This document shows positions 34,167 to 45,000 of a DNA stretch of 64,000 bases, piece by piece. The stretch covers positions 310,001 to 374,000 of the forward strand of contig JAQTWV010000001.1 of assembly GCA_028689115.1 (NCBI GenBank). The letters are read 5' to 3'. Under the pieces are notes generated by a model, which worked only from the letters and a program-made list of their open reading frames with translations, was not told where the DNA came from and did no database searches. Position 1 is the stretch's first letter, and each line of letters starts with the position of its first letter. The position numbers and the translations under genes are program-made. The DNA comes from Candidatus Altimarinota bacterium. Its GTDB lineage: Bacteria; Patescibacteriota; Gracilibacteria; BD1-5; UBA6164.

Positions 34167-35642
34167 TGCGTATAATATTTCTTTTGTAATTATATATTCA
34201 AAACTACCATCATTTTTAATCCATTTTATAAGTAAATATCAACTCAAATCATAATTATTTTGATATAAAAAATTTTCAATCATATCATCTGTTATAGTCG
34301 CATAATTTATATTTTTAACAAATTTAGTTTCTCAATTTAAATTTATTTCAAAATTTACCATATCATGGACTCATAGTATACTTATAATGTGGTTAGTTGT
34401 AATTTTCTTTAAATAAGGAATCTTATATTTGTCTTTAAATTTATATATTTTTAGTAAGTTGTAATTAATATTTTCATATTTTTTTACTAATTTAGAAATG
34501 TTTAATTTTATTAAATTTTTTCTATACTCCATATTTGTAGTTTTTAATTCTTCAGGAGTAGTTCATTTATCATATCTGTTTGTATAAAATAAATCTTCTG
34601 GTAATTTAAAATAATCATATTGACTATATATTTTAGTTTTTTCAGCTCAAACTGGATCATCAAAAGTAGGATCATAATAACTATCATGAATTTTAACCCA
34701 AGCATGTCAGATTTGAGGAAAATCTACTGCATCAATTACGTCTCATATTATTATTTTTGATTTAATATTGTTAAATCAAAGCATTAAATTAAATATTTCT
34801 ACATATCACTCACAAACTCAGTTTTTATTTTTAAATGTATCAATTCAAGAAAATATTTCATAATCATCAAGCGAAAAATTTATTGAATAACTAATATTTT
34901 TTAGTATATAATCATAAATTATTTTTATTTTTTCATTTTCATTATAAATTCATTTAGTGATATTTAATGATATTTTCTCAAGTTCTAAGAAGTTATAATC
35001 ATCATCATGATTAACTCATAATAATTTGTTGTTTCTTAGGGTTTTTAATAATTCATATTTATCTGGAAAACCATAGATTAAATTATCACTTATTATCTTT
35101 TCCTTTTTAAATTCTTTTACGAAATTTATATTTCAATTTTCATAGTAAACAAGTATATTTTGAGAATATAATCAATTATAGTATAGACTATTTTTATCAA
35201 CACCTGAAATATTTTCAAAATAATATTTTTTAGTAAAATTATAAGTATACCAAACTCAATCTTCAAGTATCAATGCATCAGGATTATAATAAAAAGTCTT
35301 AAAATCACTTAAAAGTGGATTTGTTTGTAATAATATTTTATTATTTTTTTCTTTTTTTTCTAATTCTAAATCAAATATTTTTTCGTTGTTTAATTTTTGT
35401 AAATCAAAAATAATTTTTGCATTTTTACTGTTTATTTTTCATCATGAACTTATAGAATCTAAACTTTTATCCAATAAATTAATATAAGCAAATCAATCAT
35501 CTGATTTATACTTTGCTTTTATTTGAGAATAAAACTTTGTATAAAGTTGTCTTGTTACATTATCTATATCATTATATGATCAGTGAGCTGAAAATGTAAT
35601 AGATATAAAAAAAATTGTTAGTAGAGTTTTAAAAAATTTCAT
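34161..35642 (-). CDS. Secreted transglutaminase-like cysteine protein (493 aa)
   Basis: Signal peptide (KTLLTIFFISITFSAH) then a ~250-residue unassigned N-terminal part, then a transglutaminase/protease core: Cys in NKNGVCEGYVEIFNLML (~275), His in IGHAWVKIH (~315), Asp in SYYDPTFDDP (~323), in the correct order and spacing. Such proteins cut or cross-link peptides outside the cytoplasm. It is 10 bases downstream of a secreted S41 protease gene, so the two are co-expressed. Confidence 0.85.
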
Positions 35643-35652
35643 TTATTCATCA

Positions 35653-37242
35653 TTAATAATTAATTGCTTTTTCTAGTTGATTATCTTTTCAGTCATTTTT
35701 AAACGCGTCTAAATCATATTCTAATTCTATATCAGGCTTAAATCAAACTCAATCAATTCAAGTTTGTGTTTTCCCTGTAAACCACTTAGCTACAGTGTAT
35801 TTTAAGCTAGAACCATCACTATATTCTTTCATAGTTTGAACTGAACCTTTTCAATAAGTGTTTTCTCAAATAGTAACTATGCTAGGAAAATAATCTTTTA
35901 GTGTTCAAATCATTATTTCAGAAGCTGATGCTGTACCTGAATTTTGAAGAATTATAACTTTGTAGTCTTTTAAGTTTACTAAATCTAATCAAGCTGAATA
36001 AAAATTATTATCACCTCAATTATATTTTACTACTGCTGTTTTTTCTGATTCTGGAACTACAAAAGAAAGCATATCAGTAACTTCATTTAAATATCAACCA
36101 CCATTATTTCTAAGATCTATTATTATTTTTCTTGTACTTGTATCACTTTTTATTTTTTCAAGAACTTCTTTGAATTCTTTTGTAACTCAAGCACCAAAAG
36201 ATTTTATTTGAATATTATATGTACTTAAATCTACTTTTGTATATTCTAAATTTTTTATTGTTATTTTTTCTCTAGTAACTTCTATTTTTAACTCATTTCA
36301 AGCTCTATTTATAGTAAGTTCTACAATTGAACCAGCAGGTCATTTTATCCATGAAACAACTTCATTTAATGAATTATCTCTTGTTATTTCTTTTCAATCA
36401 ACTTTTACAATTATATCTCATCATTTTAATCATGCTTTTTCAGCTGGACCTCCAGGAATAGGTGAAGTTATTTTTACTACTCATGGACTAGCCATGTCTA
36501 CATACGAACCGATTCATTCATATTCTCATGATAGAGTATCTTCAAAACTTTTACTTGCGATTGGCGGAAAATAAACAGTATGTATATCATTTGTTCATTT
36601 TGCTAATCATTCTATAGCTGAGTATATTAAATCATTTTTTTCTATATTTACATGATTATAATGACCATTTAATATTGTATTATAAACATCATTAAAAATC
36701 TCTTGTTTATCTCAAAGTACATTTTGTTTATTTTTTAATGCTTCATCTTCATTTTGTAGATAATCATAATATTCTTTTACAGTATTTAAATCATCATTTG
36801 TTACATATCTTTTTGATAATTGCGTTTTATCAATTTCAATTGCATCTAGATTTAATATACTTTTAGCTAATGAATAAAATTCATAAGCACTCATATTTTT
36901 ACTTAAGTATAAACTTTTATTTAAATTTGATATCTTGTTTAAATATACTAATTTTTTTAATGATTTCTCAGTTTTTGATTTTTCTTCAACTCATAAAAAA
37001 TTTAAATTAATATATTTGTATGATAATGGAAGATTAGTAAAATAATCTCAAAAATAATTAAAAATTTGAGCTCTATTTAAATTTACAATTGGAGTTTCTA
37101 CTACAAATGGATCATTTACAATTTCTATATTTGAACTTGTAGAATCTATAGTATATTCTACAGTATTATCAACTGCGTGAGTAATATTACTACTTAAAAG
37201 TATTAATATTATTATAGATAAAATCTTATATATTTTTTTCAT
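35653..37242 (-). CDS. C-terminal processing peptidase, S41 family (529 aa)
   Basis: Signal peptide, a ~200-residue N-terminal region, PDZ domain (SYVDMASPGVVKI, PAEKAGLKGGDIIVKVDGKE), then the S41 core with catalytic Ser in QNSGTASASEIM (~437) and Lys in TYGKGSVQTM (~462). It cleaves C-terminal tails of periplasmic proteins. The long N-terminal region is not assigned. Upstream partner of the transglutaminase gene. Confidence 0.92.
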
Positions 37243-37337
37243 ATTTGTTGTTATTTCTAAAAATTACTCGCTATATTCTATACATTTTTTCTTTTTTTTT
37301 AAAAAAATAAATAATAAAGACTTGATTATTTATTTTT

Positions 37338-37565
37338 TTATTTTGAAAATAATAATTCTGTTCATCAAAATGGATAAATTACTCAATAAAAAATACAAGC
37401 AAGTCATATAAATAATAATGCAATATATGTTCATCACCTTCAAAGATATTGTTCTGCCCAAACAAAATTTCATGTCCAACCATGAACTTGTTTTCTATAT
37501 TTTATAATTCAAGCTCAAATTGCTATGAAAAATATAGAATAAAATAATTTTACAATTATATCCAT
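37338..37565 (-). CDS. Small membrane protein (75 aa)
   Basis: Two membrane segments (IVKLFYSIFFIAIGAGII and TYIALLFIGLACIFYGVI) joined by a short loop with YRKQVHGWTGNFVWAEQYLGRGG. No family recognised. Nine bases after the next gene in the same direction, in a line with polA. Confidence 0.7.
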
Positions 37566-37574
37566 ACTTATTTT

Positions 37575-37835
37575 TTATTTTTTAAAATTTTCTTTTATAT
37601 TATTTATAATTTCTTGACTGTTTATATCTATCTTTAGATTATCTTTAATTTCTTTGTTTACAAAATCTAGAAGTTTTGCAAATCAAAAAAAATAGAAGTA
37701 AATAAAGTATAAGATTATAAAAACTCTGAATATAGTTTTTAATAAAGTTCTACGAAAATCTCTTTTTTCTTGTCTTTGTAGTGTTTCAAATATATAATTT
37801 ATTTTTTCTTCTTGTGTTAAATTTTTTAAGTCCAT
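37575..37835 (-). CDS. Small membrane protein (86 aa)
   Basis: Basic cytoplasmic start (MDLKNLTQEEKINYIFETLQ, then RQEKRDFRRTLLK), one aromatic membrane helix with FYFFGFAKL, and a charged tail. No family recognised. Lies 19 bases after polA on the same strand. Confidence 0.65.
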
Positions 37836-37854
37836 TGATTTATTTTAATAATTA

Positions 37855-39315
37855 TTATTTTGCTTCCCTCCAATTTTTTCAAATTCAAAAATCTACTTTT
37901 AGTTTTATAGTTTTATCTTTTAATATATTTTCCATTATGTTTGGGATTTCTTTTTTAAGAATTTCTTCTTCTCATGGAAATACATCAAAAACAAGTTCAT
38001 CGTGCACTTGCATAATCATCAGACTTTTTAGCTTATTTTTTTCTAAAAAAACTTGAGTTTCTATCATAGCTAGTTTTATGATATCTGCACTTGTTCATTG
38101 AATTGGCATATTTGTCGCTTCTCTTTCAGCTGCTGATTTAATTATCCTGTTTAAATCATTTATTCCATTTATATATCTTTTTCTTCAAAAGTAAGTTTCT
38201 ACGTATTTATTTTCTTCACAATTTTTTATTATTTCATCTAAATATATTCTAACTTTTGGATAAGATTCAAAAAATTTATCTATGTAAACTTTTGCGTCTT
38301 TCATAGGAATTCAAATCATTTTTGATAATCAAAATGAACTTATTCCATATATAACTCAAAAATTTACAGCTTTTGCAATCTTTCTTTCGTTACTAGTAAT
38401 TACCTTATTTGGAAACAAAAACTCTGCTGTTTTATGATGGATATCTAAATTATTTTCAAATGCTCAAAGTAAGTTTTCATCATTTGATAATATAGCTAAA
38501 ATTCTAACTTCTACTTGAGAATAATCATATGTCATAATATGACCATTATCAAATCTAGAAATAAAAGCTTCTCTTATAGTTCAAGCAATTCAATTTGAGT
38601 TTGGTATGTTTTGTAAATTTGGATTAATACTTGATAATCTACCAGTTGCAGCTATTGTTTGACTATAATTTGTATGTAAAAAATCATTTTCGTCCAATAA
38701 ATTTGATAATCAATTTATGTATGTAGAAAGTAATTTAGAATAGTGTCTATAATCTACAATCATTTGCGCGATTTCAAATTCAAACGCCAGTTCTCATAAT
38801 ACTTCTGCTCATACACTATAACCAGTTTTAGTTTTTTTTCATTTTGGAAGTGCTAATTTTTCAAATAATACATCACCTACTTGTTTTGGTGAATTTATAT
38901 TAAAAGTTGTATCTGCTATTTCATAAATATTTTTTTCTAGTCTAGATATTTCATTTTCAAGTAAGATTCAGATTTCTTTTAGTTTATCACGATTTATTTT
39001 AACTCATGAGATTTCCATTTCTTTTAAAACATGAAGTAATGGAATTTCAATTTCTGTTAAAACAGAGTTTTCGCTTGTTCATTCTAGTACTTGCTTTTCG
39101 TATAGTTTATTTGTAATGTAAACATCTTCTCAACTATAAATAGAAGCTTGCTTTAAATCTACATCTTTGAAATTTATTTTTGCCTTATCAGTTACACTAT
39201 CATAACTTATCATCATATAATTGAATTCTTTTGTAGATAGTTTATCTAATCATATTCATCTTATTCAAGGATTTTTTATGTATTCTGCTAACATTGTATC
39301 ATAAAATCTTGCCAT
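37855..39315 (-). CDS. polA: Shortened DNA polymerase I (486 aa)
   Basis: Family A polymerase: DYSQVEVRILAILS (motif A, ~258), KIAKAVNFGVIYGISSFGLS (motif B), MQVHDELVFDV (motif C, ~437). The N-terminus MARFYDTMLAEYIKNPG matches the second half of the 3'-5' exonuclease domain (YDTMLxSYLLNP), so the first half with the DxE metal site and the whole 5'-3' exonuclease are absent. An in-frame TAA nine bases before the ATG rules out a longer protein. It is therefore probably a polymerase without proofreading; a separate flap nuclease must exist elsewhere. Confidence 0.92.
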
Positions 39316-39358
39316 TATTTTTATTTAGAAAAATATTTAGACAATTATATTTATAAAA

Positions 39359-39395
39359 CAAAAAAAGACTAAATTAATTTAGTCTTTTTTAAAAT
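39359..39395. terminator. Terminator after ndk
   Basis: AAAAAAAGACTAAATT / AATTTAGTCTTTTTT palindrome between ndk and polA. Confidence 0.88.
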
Positions 39396-39841
39396 TATGA
39401 AATTACTTGGTCAATAACTCTTGAGTAATTAAATACATCAGTTCCTTTAAAAAATCTGTTTAATTCAATTGCTGCATTTTCTGGAGTATCAGATGCATGA
39501 ATAATATTAGCATCAATAGTTAAACCAAAATCACCTCTGATTGAACCTGGAAGAGCTTCAGCTGGATTTGTAGCACCAGTTAACATTCTAACAGTTGCAA
39601 CAGCATTTACTCAAGTTGCAGCTATAGCAACAACTGGAGTTCTAGTCATGTATTTTTTAATTCCAGGAAAAAATGGTTTATCTTTTAAGAAATCATAATG
39701 TTCTTCAATAATTGCTTCACTTAATTGCATCATTTTTAATCCAGAGATTTTTAATCATTTAGCTTCAATTCTAGAAATAACTTCTCCGATTAACCCTCTC
39801 TCAATTGTATCTGGTTTTAATAATATTAAAGTAGTTTGCAT
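39395..39841 (-). CDS. ndk: Nucleoside diphosphate kinase (148 aa)
   Basis: Moves phosphate between NTPs and NDPs. Seen: [20 protein letters not shown], the TRTPVVAIA and [20 protein letters not shown] segments, and the active-site His in [12 protein letters not shown]. Standard length. Own promoter upstream (39876-39902). In a salvage-dependent cell it supplies all NTPs. Confidence 0.96.
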
Positions 39842-39875
39842 ACTCTTTTTTATTTAAAATATAAATTACAAAAGG

Positions 39876-39902
39876 ATTATATAGAATATTTTTTAAAAGC
39901 AA
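39876..39902 (-). promoter_or_regulatory. Promoter of ndk
   Basis: On the minus strand TTGCTT, 15-base spacer, TATAAT, ending 35 bases before the ndk ATG. Confidence 0.5.
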
Positions 39903-39920
39903 TTTTTTTGTTTAATTTAT

Positions 39921-39965
39921 TGTATAGAAAATACTTGCTATTTTAGTATTTTCTATACAATATAA
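39921..39965. repeat. Long perfect palindrome in the ndk / U32 divergent spacer
   Basis: Arms ATTGTATAGAAAATAC and GTATTTTCTATACAAT around a short loop. There is no T-run, so it is not an ordinary terminator. A smaller hairpin CTAGTT-TGG-AACTAG follows at 39993. Position between two divergent genes fits an operator or an mRNA structure. Confidence 0.6.
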
Positions 39966-40028
39966 AAGCTTTTTAGAAAACTAAAAAGGGCTAGTTTGGA
40001 ACTAGTTTTATAACTTAATATTTTTAGT

Positions 40029-41399
40029 ATGTCAAATAAATTAGAGCTGTTAATGCCAGCTTGAGATATGGAAAAACTTAAATTTGCTTATGCTTATTGA
40101 GCAGATGCAACATATGTAGGTGCTCCTATGTTTTCACTTCGTGCCAGAACAAATGCTTTTACAATGGAAACATTGAAAGAAGCGACTGACTATGCACACA
40201 ATCTAGGTAAAAAAATATATTTTACTGCAAATATTTATGCTCACAATATAAAAATAAAACCATTTTTGGCACAATTTAAAAAAATGGTTGAAATGTGACC
40301 AGATGCATTTATCATGGCTGATCCTGGTTTAATATATTTAGTTAGAAAAGAATTTCCAGATGTGGAAATACATTTATCAGTTCAAGCAAATAACACAAAT
40401 TGGGCTCAAGCTGAATTTTGGGCAACTCTATGAATAAAAAGAATTATTTTAAGTAGAGAAATTTCTATAAAAGAAATGAAAGAAATTCACGAACATGTTC
40501 CAACTATAGAACTTGAAGCATTTGTTCACTGAGCTATTTGTATGGCTTATAGTGGTAGATGTTTGATTTCAAATTATTTAAGTAATAGGGATCCGAATCA
40601 ATGAACTTGTAGTCATAGTTGTAGATGGGAATTCAAGGTTTTTAAAGATGATAAAACAGAAGCAGAATTAGAAACTGTAACTGGTAGACCAGAAGATTAT
40701 GAAGAATTGACAGGTAATTTTTACCTTGAAGAAAAAGAAAGACAATGAGATATAATGGAAATTGACGAAGACCAATATGGAACTTATCTTATGAATTCTA
40801 GAGATCTTTGTGCTATTGATTACATGGAAGAATTAAAAGATGCTTGAATTATAAGTTTTAAAGTAGAATGAAGAAATAAAACAGTTAATTATATAGCTTC
40901 AGTTTGACTTGCTTATAGAGCTGCAGTTGATGCAATTGAAAAAGGTGAAAAATATGATAGCCAAGAATTAGCAAAAGAATTATTTTCTATTGCAAATAGA
41001 GGTTATATACCAGGATTTTTAGCTGGAAATCCAAATGCAAATGCACAATTCTATGAAAGAAATGGTAGTTATGGAACAAAAGCATTTTTATGAATCCTTA
41101 GAGATTATGATAGTGAACATAAGATGGTAAGAGTTGAAGTGAAAAATAGATTTGAAATTTGAGATGAAATTGAGATAGTTTCACCAAGTGGAATACAAAC
41201 TATGAAGATAGAAAAAATGTATAAAACTGCATTAAATCACTGAGTTCATAAGACAACAACTACATTTACAGAATATGAATATAAATTTGATTCTGAAAGA
41301 GCTCAAGCTATAGAAACTGCTCATGGTGGTGGATATGAAGTTTGGATAAATATGGAAACAAAACCAGAAGATTTTAGTTTAATTAGAAAAGAAATATAA
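40029..41399 (+). CDS. Peptidase U32 family protein (TrhP/YegQ-like, 456 aa)
   Basis: LELLMPAGDMEKLKFAYAYG, ADATYVGAPMFSLRARTNAF, YFTANIYAHN, HLSVQANNTNWA, RIILSREISI, EAFVHGAICMAYSGRCLISN with CxHxCRWEF: all match the U32 family with its conserved Cys cluster (C-x-H-x3-C). YegQ/TrhP members hydroxylate U34 of tRNA with an FeS cluster. The last 100 residues carry the beta-barrel found in this subfamily. Monocistronic with its own terminator. Confidence 0.92.
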
Positions 41400-41410
41400 T
41401 CTTGAAAAAA

Positions 41411-41446
41411 TTAAAAAAATATTAGATTTTTGTCTAATATTTTTTT
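41411..41446. terminator. Terminator after the U32 gene
   Basis: AAAAAAATATTAGA and TCTAATATTTTTTT around TTTTTG; shared with the convergent RhuM-like gene, whose TAA it touches. Confidence 0.88.
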
Positions 41447-41852
41447 AATTCATTAAATCAATAATTTTTAATTTATTTTTTATTTCACTATATTTTGCTT
41501 TTACTAATTCTAATATAGTTGAATTACTAAAAGATGTGTTTTTTAAAATCCTATTTGTTTTGATAAGTAATTTAGTTTCACTATACTTTTTTAGTTTATA
41601 TCCAATTATAAGTATAGAATCTATACTATACAGCTTTATATTTTTATCTTTATTCTTATTATATAATAATTCACTATTTACTATATGTAGTTGCTCAATG
41701 ATATCTTTTATAGTAGACTTTTTTTCTCAAAAATGAATTGCTATATCTTTTTTTGATAATAATATCTTATTATTTTTATATACTATATTTGTAATAGTGT
41801 TGTTTCTTTCTAGTGATATAGTTCAGTTTATGTTTTTTGTTAGTTTTACCAT
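41445..41852 (-). CDS. RhuM-like protein (135 aa)
   Basis: GTISLERNNTI then ILLSKKDIAIHFGEKKSTIKDII (helix-turn-helix-like) and YSIDSILIIGYKLKKYSETKLLIKTNRILKN, the two conserved segments of the RhuM virulence-protein family (…VGYRvNSkraTqFRiWAtxxLk). The family is short of function but often near defence and toxin genes; at 135 residues this is the core only. Single gene facing the U32 gene. Confidence 0.8.
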
Positions 41853-41962
41853 ATATTGTATAATTAGTATATATTATGTATATAGATTATATATACTTTA
41901 TATACTTTTTCAAATTTTAATATGAATTTAAGATTGACATAATTTATAAAATATTTTAAAAA

Positions 41963-41996
41963 ATAAAAAGCTGTTATTAATAACAGCTTTTTATTC
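41963..41996. terminator. Terminator after the 177-aa gene
   Basis: AAAAAGCTGTTATTA / TAATAACAGCTTTTT palindrome, overlapping the stop codon. Confidence 0.88.
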
Positions 41997-42524
41997 CAAT
42001 ATCATATTTTCTATATCTTTAACATCAATTCATTTTTCTTTTGCTTTTTCTAATTCTTCAATTATTTCTTTTACGTTATAGATAGAAACTCATTCAGATT
42101 CAGAATAATCTTTTATCATAAATATTATTTTTCATTTTATAACTTCATTTTTTACATCAATCATTAGTTTATCAATAATAGTTTTATCAATTTCACTTTC
42201 TATCTTCAAATTATTATACTCTCATTCTATAATTCTTAAATCAAATGAAAATTTATTTAAATATTTTTTTATTTTGATAATTTTATTTTCAACTAGTTTT
42301 CTAAATAAAATAAGTCTAAATTCTAATATTTGCTTATTTAATGATTCTACATTAACTGAGTATTTTCTAGCTAACTCTATTTTTTTATTTATAGAATCCA
42401 ATATACTTGCTCATTCATCTTGCGAATGTTCTGATAATTTTTCAATATCTTGATATATTTCATCCATCAAAGCAATTGAATAATCTGATATTTTTTCTAA
42501 TTCTTTTAAATCTCTTGTTTGCAT
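41991..42524 (-). CDS. Coiled-coil hypothetical protein (177 aa)
   Basis: Helical, acidic/basic alternating sequence (QTRDLKELEKISDYSIALMD, INKKIELARKYSVNVESLNK) with no membrane part. Strand-like middle (VIKGKIIFMIKDYSESEGVS). No family recognised. Stands alone between the RhuM-like gene and the surface-protein array. Confidence 0.65.
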
Positions 42525-42556
42525 AGAATGAAGTTTATAAAATAATAGAATTTAAT

Positions 42557-42720
42557 TTATTTAAAATATTTTAATAGAGTATATATTTTATTTATTTTAT
42601 TTCAAGCATTGTCATAACTAAATCTTTCTATCTTGTCTCAGTTGTATTGTGGTTGATTTACTTGTTCATAGTTTACTCATATAAGTCTATTTAGAGTATC
42701 ATAAGTATAGTTATTAAAAT
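42557..42720 (-). pseudogene. Remnant of an RHS/YD-repeat protein
   Basis: Open stretch ending TAA at 42557 that reads YTYDTLNRLIGVNYEQVNQP then RFSYDNAGN: two YD-repeat signatures (YxYDxxNRL, YDxxGN). No start codon or signal is nearby and the upstream side is lost in AT-rich sequence, so this is a fragment left from a larger RHS gene. Confidence 0.75.
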
Positions 42721-42753
42721 ATAAAAAATGTATTATTCAGATAAAAAAATCAA

Positions 42754-42792
42754 GAAATAATATCTAATCCAGTAGAGATTAGATATTATTTC
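42754..42792. repeat. Palindrome of the same family as the cassette ends
   Basis: GAAATAATATCTAATC, 7-base loop, GATTAGATATTATTTC. The left arm equals the 3' coding end of the cassette genes (…TISNP…), so this is probably the relic of a lost sixth cassette beside the RHS fragment. Confidence 0.7.
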
Positions 42793-42863
42793 AGTAAATT
42801 TTCAAAAAATAAAGATTTTTTTACTAATTATCCATTTCTAAAATAGTTTTAATATTCTTTATT

Positions 42864-43784
42864 CTATCATTTTTTTTCTAATCAAATATTAATATTTTTT
42901 AGATTTTCTCACTCACCAAATTCAACTTTATATATATAAGTATTCCTTTTAATTAATCAATAACCATCAGGTAAACGTTTAATTTGCATTTCAAATTTTT
43001 GTAATGATAAATCTCAAAAACTAAAATATCAATCTTCATCTGTTAAAATAAAATCTACACCAATTAGTAAAACAACTCATTCTACTCATTTTTCTCATAT
43101 ATCCATAATTCAATTTTTATTCTCATCATCATAAATATATCATGATAGATATTTTCAACAAGTTGATGAAATTATATTAGTAAAAATTTCATAATTTCTA
43201 TCTCTACAAAAACCAAAACAAATATTATCTATTGGTAAATCATAACTAGGGTATGAATAAAATCATGTTCCATAATTGGTGATATATTTATCAGATTCTA
43301 ATTTAAATCAAAATATATATGGATTTTTTCAATTTCATGTTTTAAGATAATAACAATTATTTATTGGTTTTAATTTTTCATCGAATTTTTTATTAAAATC
43401 TAGATAGTTATTTAGTGTATAACTATCTTTTGGTAGATTATCTAACTTAGATTTAACTATTTCTAATTGCTCAAAGTTATATTCATCTATTTTTTCTTTT
43501 TCTGATTCTGTTAATATTTCTTTTGTATTATTTACTTCTTCTTTTTGTTGAATATTAATTTCATTGTTAATTATTCATGTATTAGATTCTATATTTGACT
43601 CTACAAGATTACTAGTATCAGTTTCACCTTCACCTTGTATATCTTCTGTATTAACATTTTGTATATTTGTTTTTGATAAATTATATTTATAAAATCACAC
43701 CAATAAAACTAATATTATAGTAATTAATATTAATAAAATAAATAATTTTTTACCTTGTAGGAATTTTAGTCAGTTTATAGTCAT
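42864..43784 (-). CDS. Array gene 1: membrane-anchored SdrB-domain surface protein (306 aa)
   Basis: Only array member with an intact in-frame tail. N-terminal anchor KLFILLILITIILVLLVGFY, a Ser/Glu/Asn-rich linker, the shared module (YNFEQLEIVK, KPINNCYYLKTGNWKNPYIF, GFKLES, YSYPSYD, NIISSTC) and then an SdrD-B-like domain: YIYDDENKNGIMDIGEKGVE with TDEDGYFSFGDL, a beta-sandwich stalk fold with Ca-type Asp/Asn ligands. The module itself matches no family I know. Likely exposed on the outside of the cytoplasmic membrane. Confidence 0.8.
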
Positions 43785-43804
43785 TTTTTTAATTTTAATA
43801 AATA

Positions 43805-44170
43805 TTATTTTCCTTTAATTTTTCTATTACCAAAATTTCTATTTCCTACTTCTTGTCAAATTCACAAGTTTATATCATAGTACATACTTGTAGGACTTGT
43901 TATATTCCAGTTTTGATGTGGTATTTCTATTATCTTGTATAATCACTTTGGTAGTCAATTGAACTCATAATATCAACTATTATTTGTTAGATTAAATGGT
44001 TCTACATTTTCTTCACAATCATTGTTATTATTTTTATCTATACAAACTTTCCACCCTGCCATATACTTTTCAGTTGTTTCTTTAATAGCATTTTTATTAA
44101 CAAAATAAAGGAAATTTTTTCCTTTATTTTTTAGTCTAATCCTCACAAGGATTAGATATTGTTCTTTCAA
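43805..44170 (-). pseudogene. Orphan SdrB-type tail fragment (after array gene 2)
   Basis: Reads KETTEKYMAGWKVCIDKNNN then NDCEENVEPFNLTNNSGYYE, GLPKGLYKIIEIPHQNW and ends NFGNRKIKGK. It is out of frame with the preceding module and has no proper start; a TTG at 44170 is the only possible one. It matches the C-terminal SdrB domain of the 1803-residue subtilase almost word for word. Confidence 0.75.
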
Positions 44171-44188
44171 ATATATTTCTAACTATAT

Positions 44189-44623
44189 CTATACATCATC
44201 AGTTCATAACGCATGATGATGAACCTTTTTTATTATAATATGGATAAGCAAATAGCTTTGTTCTATATATATATATATTAATGACTCTAATTTAAATCAA
44301 AATATATATTTTTCATTTCAATTATCATTACTTATACTATAACAATTATTAATTGGTTGTATAGTTGCATTATATTTTTGATTAAATTGCTTTAAATTAT
44401 AAAATTTTTTATCAGTTTCTGGTATAGATTCAAGTATAGGTTTAGCTTTCTTTAATTGTTCAAAATTATATTTATCTATAGCTATCTTATCTTTTTCATA
44501 TGTAAAACTATATATTGCAATTAGTATAAAACTCAATATAAATAATCATAACAAAATTAAAATAATCTTTTTTATTAATTTTATATTTATCAATTTAATA
44601 ATCTTCTTAATCTTTTCATTCAT
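44189..44623 (-). CDS. Array gene 2: cassette protein, frame broken at a (TA)7 tract (144 aa as it stands)
   Basis: Anchor KIILILLGLFILSFILIAIY then SFTYEKDKIAIDKYNFEQLK, PINNCYSISNDNGNEKYIF and GFKLES as in the other copies. At 44264 a run of seven TA units shifts the frame and the protein ends at a TAG (44189) after a nonsense tail HHHALGTDDV. With six TA units the frame would continue FAYPYYN...CVMNGG...NIFERTISNPCED to a TAG at 44136, as in gene 3. This is what a phase-variable gene in the OFF state looks like. Confidence 0.75.
44264..44277. repeat. (TA)7 microsatellite inside array gene 2
   Basis: Seven TA units followed by TTA. Paralogues 3 and 5 have no such run at this place. Loss of one unit would restore the conserved reading frame. 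Confidence 0.85.
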
Positions 44624-44646
44624 AATTTTAAATTATTATATATTAT

Positions 44647-44955
44647 TTATTTTCACTTAGTTTTGTAAGCTCAAAAATTATTATTATCTTTAACTTGTCC
44701 ATTTCATAATATTATATTATATTTTCAACTTGTTGGATTTGTTATCTCCCAATTTTGATGTGGTATTAATTTTATAATATATGTTCAAGTTATTAATCCA
44801 TCAAACTCATAATATCAATTATTGTTTGTAACATTGAATGTTTCTATGTTTTCTTCACAATCATTGTTATTGTTTTTATCTATACAAACTTTCCATCATG
44901 CCATATATTTTTCGGTTGTTTCTTTTATTCCATAAGTAAAATTACATTATTGTTT
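44647..44955 (-). pseudogene. Orphan SdrB-type tail fragment (after array gene 3)
   Basis: Open piece reading NFTYGIKETTEKYMAGWKVC, then DCEENIETFNVTNNNGYYEF and IPHQNWEITNPTS to a TAA at 44647. A TAA lies in frame just upstream and no start codon is present, so it cannot be translated alone. Confidence 0.75.
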
Positions 44956-44960
44956 TACAA

Positions 44961-45000
44961 GAAACAATATCTAATCCCTGCAGGGATTAGATATTGTTTC
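44961..45000. repeat. Perfect 40-base palindrome at the end of array gene 3
   Basis: GAAACAATATCTAATCCCTG joined directly to its complement, no loop. The half that is coding reads ETISNPC; the mirror half supplies R-D-stop. A T-rich stretch follows, so it can also terminate transcription. Confidence 0.85.

Larger units (their letters stand above)
43829..44840. repeat. Direct repeat copy A (about 1 kb)
   Basis: Repeated 1675 bases away at 45504-46515 (copy B), apparently without change over the parts compared, including translated pieces of 65 and 72 residues. First mismatch on the right is at 44841/46516; on the left the copies diverge near 43829/45504. It covers one cassette gene, half of the tail before it and part of the next tail. 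Confidence 0.85.
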
